Part shown: piece by piece, positions 60,022-64,000 of the stretch
Position numbering within the stretch: the stretch's first letter is position 1
How the letters are laid out: each line of letters opens with the position of its first letter
From: Bacteroidota bacterium
GTDB taxonomy: Bacteria > Bacteroidota > Bacteroidia > Chitinophagales > Chitinophagaceae
Length of the DNA stretch: 64,000 nucleotides
Direction: 5' to 3'
Assembly: GCA_023437225.1 (NCBI GenBank)
Contig: JAEZGS010000028.1
Location: forward strand, 38,883-102,882
Notes under the pieces: generated by a model
The model's input: only the letters and a program-made list of their open reading frames with translations
Databases searched by the model: none
Told to the model about the DNA's origin: nothing
Made by a program: the position numbers and the translations under genes

Positions 60022-63000
60022 ATGCAAACAGCATTAGAATCGATTACACCTGAACTGGAGAGCGGTAAGAAACCGAATCTCGAGATCATGGATGGTAACG
60101 AAGCAGCCGCTTATATTGCCTACAAAACAAACGAGGTTTGCGCTATTTATCCGATCACGCCATCATCAACAATGGGTGAGTGGGCGGACGAATGGAGTGC
60201 ACAGGGAATCAAAAACATTTTCGGACAGGTTCCAAGAGTAATGGAAATGCAAAGTGAGGCTGGCGCTGCTGGTGCTTTGCATGGTGCGTTGCAGGGTGGT
60301 GCATTAGGTACTACGTTCACTGCATCGCAGGGTTTATTATTAATGATACCGAACATGTACAAGATCGCCGGTGAGTTGACACCTGCGGTTATCCATGTTG
60401 CAGCAAGAGCTTTGGCAACACATGCATTGTCGATCTTCGGTGATCACAGTGATGTGATGGCAGTTCGTACAACAGGTTTCAGCATGTTGTTCGGAAACAC
60501 TCCACAGGAAGTGATGGATATGTCGATGATCGCACAATCGGCTACACTCACATCACGCGTACCCTTCTTAAATATTTTCGATGGCTTCAGAACTTCGCAC
60601 GAATTAAGCGAAGTAGAAGTAGTTACCGATGAGCAGATCGAAGGCATGTTGAACTTCGATGAGATCATCGCGCATCGCGACAGAGCGTTGTCTCCAAACA
60701 ATCCATTCATTCGCGGTACCGCACAGAATGCCGATGTATTCTTCCAGAATCGCGAAGCAGCAAACAATTACTACACTGCCGTTCCAGGCATTGTGCAGGA
60801 GAAGATGGATATGTTCGCGGAATTGACAGGAAGACAATACCGACTGTTTGATTATTATGGACATGAAGAAGCAGACCGACTCATCGTTATCATGGGTTCA
60901 GGTACTGGTGCAGTAAGAGAGACTGTTGATTATATGAATGCACAGGGACATAAAGTGGGTGTGTTGATCATCCGTTTGTTCCGTCCGTTCTCAATAAAAG
61001 ATTTCATCGGTGCGATACCAACTACTGTAAAAGCAATTGCAGTACTCGATCGTTGTAAAGAGCCGAATGCCATTGCAGAACCATTGTTCATGGATGTAAC
61101 GAATGCATATGCAGAAGTTACGGATCGTGTACAACCGGTGATCATCGGTGGTAGATATGGACTCTCTTCAAAAGAATTTACACCAGCGATGGTGAAAGCG
61201 ATCTATGAAGAGTTGCTGAAAGAAACGCCTAAGAAGATCTTCACTGTAGGTATCGAAGATGATGTTACGAATTTGAGTCTTGATTACGACAAGACTTTTA
61301 ATTTAGATAAGCAGCATTTGTTCCGCGGATTGTTCTTCGGTCTGGGTGCTGATGGTACCGTGAGTGCGAATAAGAATTCGATCAAGATCATCGGTGAGAA
61401 GACCGACAATTACATCCAGGGTTATTTTGTTTATGACTCTAAGAAATCCGGATCACTTACTACATCGCACTTGAGGTTTGGTAAGAAGCCGATCAATTCG
61501 ACATACCTGGTGAACTCTGCAAGCTTCATTGCATGTCACCACTTTACTTTCCTTCCGAAGTATGATATCCTAAAGGATGCTGAAGAAGGTGGAGTATTCT
61601 TATTGAATGCACCTTATGGTCAGAATGAGATCTGGGAAAAACTGCCGAAGAAAGTACAGGAGCAGATCGTTGCAAAGCGATTGAAGTTCTATGCGATCAA
61701 TGCATATGCAGTAGCGAAGGAAACAGGCATGGGAAGCAGGATCAACACGATTCTTCAAACATGTTTCTTCGCAATATCCAATATCCTTCCAAGAGAAGAA
61801 GCTATCGCAAAAATCAAAGAAGCTATTTATGATAGCTACTGGAAGAAAGGCGATGCAGTAGTACAGAAAAACTATGTAGCCGTTGATGCAACACTTGCTA
61901 ATCTTTTTGAAGTGGATTACAGTGCAGCATTGATTGGTAACAGGCCACAGGAAGACAAATTACCGGATGATGCACCAGAGTTTGTGAGAGACATACTCGG
62001 AAAGATCATTGCGGGTGGTGGAGATGAATTGCCGGTGAGTGCATTCCCTGTGGATGGTACCTTCCCAAGTGGAACTACAAAGTGGGAGAAAAGAAATATT
62101 GCCGATGCAGTACCTGTGTGGGACGAGAAATTGTGTACACAGTGTAACAAGTGTGTGATCATTTGTCCGCACGCTGCGATTCGCGCTAAGATATACGACA
62201 GGACAGCATTGGAGGGAGCACCAGAAACCTTCAAGCATGTTGATCCGATCGGTAAGGAGTGGGATAAGACCAAAGAAGTGTATACACTGCAGGTTTCAAC
62301 TGAAGACTGTACAGGATGTAATCTTTGTGTTGAGTATTGTCCTATCACATCGAAGACAGACCCCGGACACAAAGCGATCAACATGTTTGATAAGCTTCCG
62401 TTCCAGGAGAAAGAAAAAGAGAACTGGAATTATTTCGTTGAATTGCCAGAGGTAGACAGAACAAGAGTGAATAAGAATACCGTGAAAGGATCACAGTTCT
62501 TCCAACCATTGTTCGAGTTCTCCGGAGCATGTAGCGGTTGTGGTGAAACTCCATACCTGAAGTTGCTGACACAATTGTTTGGTGAGAGAATGATCGTGGC
62601 GAATGCGACAGGATGTTCATCAATTTTTGGAGGTAACCTTCCTACAACACCATGGACAAAGAACAAAGCAGGTGTTGGTCCGGCCTGGGCAAACTCATTG
62701 TTTGAAGACAATGCCGAGTTTGGATTGGGTATCAAGATGGCGAATGATAAGAAGAAGGAACTGGCGATATCATTGGTGAATGAATTGAGAGCCGATATTG
62801 GTGAAGAGCTTGCGGATACAGTGGTGAATGCACCCGAAGCAACGGAAGCAGACATCAGAGCGAAGCAAGAGTACATTAAGGAGTTGAAGCATCGGTTGTC
62901 TGGAAACAAAAAGTTTGCAGCGAAGAACCTCGCGCATTTGGCCGACTTCCTTGCAGAGAAATCGATGTGGATCATTGGTGGAGACGGATGGGCATATGAC

Positions 63001-63594
63001 ATTGGATTTGGAGGATTGGATCACGTGTTATCGACCGGAGAGAATATCAACATCCTGGTGATGGATACAGAAGTGTATTCAAATACCGGAGGACAGAAGT
63101 CGAAGTCGACCCCTATTGGAGCAAGTGCGAAGTTCAGTGTGAATGGAAAGACGACCGGTAAGAAAGACCTTGCGTTGCAGGCCATTGCGCATGGCACAGC
63201 ATATGTGGCAACGATAGCTTTGGGAGCGAACGATGCACATACCATCAGGACGATTCTTGAAGCAGAAGCATTCCCTGGACCATCGATTGTGATTGCGTAT
63301 GCACATTGTATTGCGCATGGAATTGATATGGCGAAAGGAGCTGACGAGCAGGACTTCGCGGTGAAGTCGGGCTACTGGCCGCTGTTCCATTACAATCCAA
63401 CGAAGCCACAGGGGCAGAGGTTTGTAATTGATTCGAAGGATCCATCGATACCGTTATCGGAGTTCATGTATCATGAGAACAGGTTCAAGATGATCAAGGC
63501 AAAAGATCCTGAGTTGGCAGAAGCGTTCTTAGCACAGGCTGAAGAAGCGAAAGTGGTAAGATGGCAGAGGCTGCATACACTGAAAGGGTTATAA
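60022..63594 (+). CDS. nifJ: Pyruvate:ferredoxin (flavodoxin) oxidoreductase
   Basis: A 1,190-residue single-chain enzyme that oxidatively decarboxylates pyruvate to acetyl-CoA with ferredoxin or flavodoxin as acceptor. It shows the N-terminal pyrimidine-binding part (AIYPITPSSTMGEW), the central CoA-binding and gamma regions, two [4Fe-4S] ferredoxin motifs (CTQCNKCVIICP near residue 705 and CTGCNLCVEYCP near 762), the third cluster site (ACSGCGETPYLKL near 834) and the thiamine-diphosphate domain (GGDGWAYDIGFGGLDHV, EVYSNTGGQKSKSTP). Length matches NifJ/PFOR. It stands alone behind the fucose locus, with its own terminator. Confidence 0.96.
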   Translation: MQTALESITPELESGKKPNLEIMDGNEAAAYIAYKTNEVCAIYPITPSSTMGEWADEWSAQGIKNIFGQVPRVMEMQSEAGAAGALHGALQGGALGTTFTASQGLLLMIPNMYKIAGELTPAVIHVAARALATHALSIFGDHSDVMAVRTTGFSMLFGNTPQEVMDMSMIAQSATLTSRVPFLNIFDGFRTSHELSEVEVVTDEQIEGMLNFDEIIAHRDRALSPNNPFIRGTAQNADVFFQNREAANNYYTAVPGIVQEKMDMFAELTGRQYRLFDYYGHEEADRLIVIMGSGTGAVRETVDYMNAQGHKVGVLIIRLFRPFSIKDFIGAIPTTVKAIAVLDRCKEPNAIAEPLFMDVTNAYAEVTDRVQPVIIGGRYGLSSKEFTPAMVKAIYEELLKETPKKIFTVGIEDDVTNLSLDYDKTFNLDKQHLFRGLFFGLGADGTVSANKNSIKIIGEKTDNYIQGYFVYDSKKSGSLTTSHLRFGKKPINSTYLVNSASFIACHHFTFLPKYDILKDAEEGGVFLLNAPYGQNEIWEKLPKKVQEQIVAKRLKFYAINAYAVAKETGMGSRINTILQTCFFAISNILPREEAIAKIKEAIYDSYWKKGDAVVQKNYVAVDATLANLFEVDYSAALIGNRPQEDKLPDDAPEFVRDILGKIIAGGGDELPVSAFPVDGTFPSGTTKWEKRNIADAVPVWDEKLCTQCNKCVIICPHAAIRAKIYDRTALEGAPETFKHVDPIGKEWDKTKEVYTLQVSTEDCTGCNLCVEYCPITSKTDPGHKAINMFDKLPFQEKEKENWNYFVELPEVDRTRVNKNTVKGSQFFQPLFEFSGACSGCGETPYLKLLTQLFGERMIVANATGCSSIFGGNLPTTPWTKNKAGVGPAWANSLFEDNAEFGLGIKMANDKKKELAISLVNELRADIGEELADTVVNAPEATEADIRAKQEYIKELKHRLSGNKKFAAKNLAHLADFLAEKSMWIIGGDGWAYDIGFGGLDHVLSTGENINILVMDTEVYSNTGGQKSKSTPIGASAKFSVNGKTTGKKDLALQAIAHGTAYVATIALGANDAHTIRTILEAEAFPGPSIVIAYAHCIAHGIDMAKGADEQDFAVKSGYWPLFHYNPTKPQGQRFVIDSKDPSIPLSEFMYHENRFKMIKAKDPELAEAFLAQAEEAKVVRWQRLHTLKGL

Positions 63595-63648
63595 TGTGTG
63601 TTTTCGTTTAAATGATAGATAAAGGTTAATTCCCCTAAACATGACAGT

Positions 63649-63678
63649 AACCGCTCCAGAGATGGGGCGGTTATTTTT
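63649..63678 (+). terminator. Intrinsic terminator after nifJ
   Basis: AACCGCTCC (63649-63657) pairs with GGGGCGGTT (63664-63672, one G-T pair) with a 6-base loop, followed by ATTTTT. The T-run ends at 63678 and the group II intron begins at the next base. Confidence 0.9.
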
Positions 63679-64000
63679 GTGTGTCAGGCATGCATATCAT
63701 CTATAGGGTGCAAGTCCCGAATGAGCGTTGCAGTACGTATCATTAGCTAAGAGCAAGGGTGTCCACTGCGAAGTGGAATCTGAAGGAAGCTGGCGGCAAA
63801 CATTTGAGCCTACGAACAGAAACTGCATATAAGGCTGGGTAATGTGGGTAATGTTGCAATGCAAACAAAAGCTCTATACTGTACGGAACATTACCTTGTA
63901 AATGCAGAGGCTACATGAATGGAAAGAAGATATGCTTACCCTGAGAGATCTGATAATATCCGGCAACGTTATGAGTGAATGACGAAGCGGAAACAGGTGC
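63679..64000 (+). mobile_element. 5' part of a group IIC (bacterial class C) intron
   Basis: The sequence begins GTGTGTCAGGCATG, matching the conserved GUGYG 5' end of group II introns, and continues with CTATAGGGTGCAAGTCCCG (63710-63728), GCAAGGGTGTCC, AATCTGAAGGAAGC, GAACAGAAACTGCATATAAG and CTTACCCTGAGAGATCTG. Both the words and their spacing agree, as I remember it, with the Oceanobacillus iheyensis group IIC ribozyme, covering domain I and beyond. The element runs off the right edge, so the reverse transcriptase and 3' end are not visible. Its placement directly after a terminator hairpin is the hallmark insertion preference of class C introns. Confidence 0.88.

Noticed and set aside
62430..63002. 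190-codon open frame on the minus strand inside nifJ
   Set aside because: It is wholly antisense to a conserved enzyme, is serine- and asparagine-rich as expected from complementing its codons, and has no family features.

Overview
The window looks like chromosome from a Bacteroidota bacterium, most likely a member of the Chitinophagia (Chitinophagaceae-like). The basis is the gliding-motility pair gldF-gldG, two secreted proteins with type IX secretion (T9SS) sorting tails, a fused MurF-alanine racemase, -7 promoter elements of the form TAnnTTTG, little sign of Shine-Dalgarno sites, and a FucP-type sugar locus. The genus assignment is inference; no 16S gene or other species marker is present.

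Layout. Positions 1-6.9 kb hold housekeeping genes: a left-truncated mfd, a small DUF4870 membrane protein, a GNAT acetyltransferase, and the conserved acpP-fabF-rnc block broken up by hairpins. 7.0-9.3 kb carries two tandem paralogous T9SS cargo proteins. 9.4-19.3 kb runs on the plus strand: cysteine desulfurase and A-type Fe-S carrier, gldF-gldG, terC, murF-alr, lspA and a lipoprotein. 19.4-23.7 kb is on the minus strand: fumC, then gltX / stand-alone B12-binding domain / enoyl-CoA hydratase in one tight unit. 23.7-32.7 kb is mixed: an ARPP-1 protein, a polysaccharide deacetylase, a lipoprotein, TatD, tRNA-Ser(GGA), two small unknown genes, a phosphotriesterase-family protein, a zinc alcohol dehydrogenase with an unknown partner, and a secreted TPR protein. 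32.7-39.2 kb is a stress and signalling patch: two universal stress proteins around a two-component system, then a phytoene-desaturase-like flavoprotein and a YeiH-type transporter.

39.3-60 kb is the accessory, glycan-oriented half. It contains two Gfo/Idh/MocA-fold proteins, the second resembling GH109 alpha-N-acetylgalactosaminidases, followed directly by a NahK-like sugar 1-kinase (a probable GalNAc salvage pair). Next come two tandem TetR regulators with a tripartite RND efflux pump, and a VOC protein. The stretch ends with a divergent AraC regulator facing an L-fucose locus: FucP transporter, UxaA-type dehydratase, SDR, fumarylacetoacetate-hydrolase-fold enzyme, second SDR and a GH95 alpha-L-fucosidase. 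Together these predict release of L-fucose outside the cytoplasm, import, and non-phosphorylated oxidation to pyruvate plus lactate. The dehydratase is of the altronate-hydrolase family rather than the enolase superfamily used in Xanthomonas.

60.0-63.6 kb encodes pyruvate:ferredoxin oxidoreductase (nifJ). Its terminator is followed, directly after the T-tract, by the 5' end of a group II intron of the IIC (bacterial class C) type, which runs off the right edge.

A non-genic feature deserves attention. At least six intergenic regions between 24 and 57 kb are built from the same small set of 7-9 bp tandem words (CCGCTTT, GTAATCG, GAGAAACA, GAATTAC, GTGCTAAT, ATGTGGAA), mixed in different combinations and orientations. 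Two of them lie inside the fucose locus.
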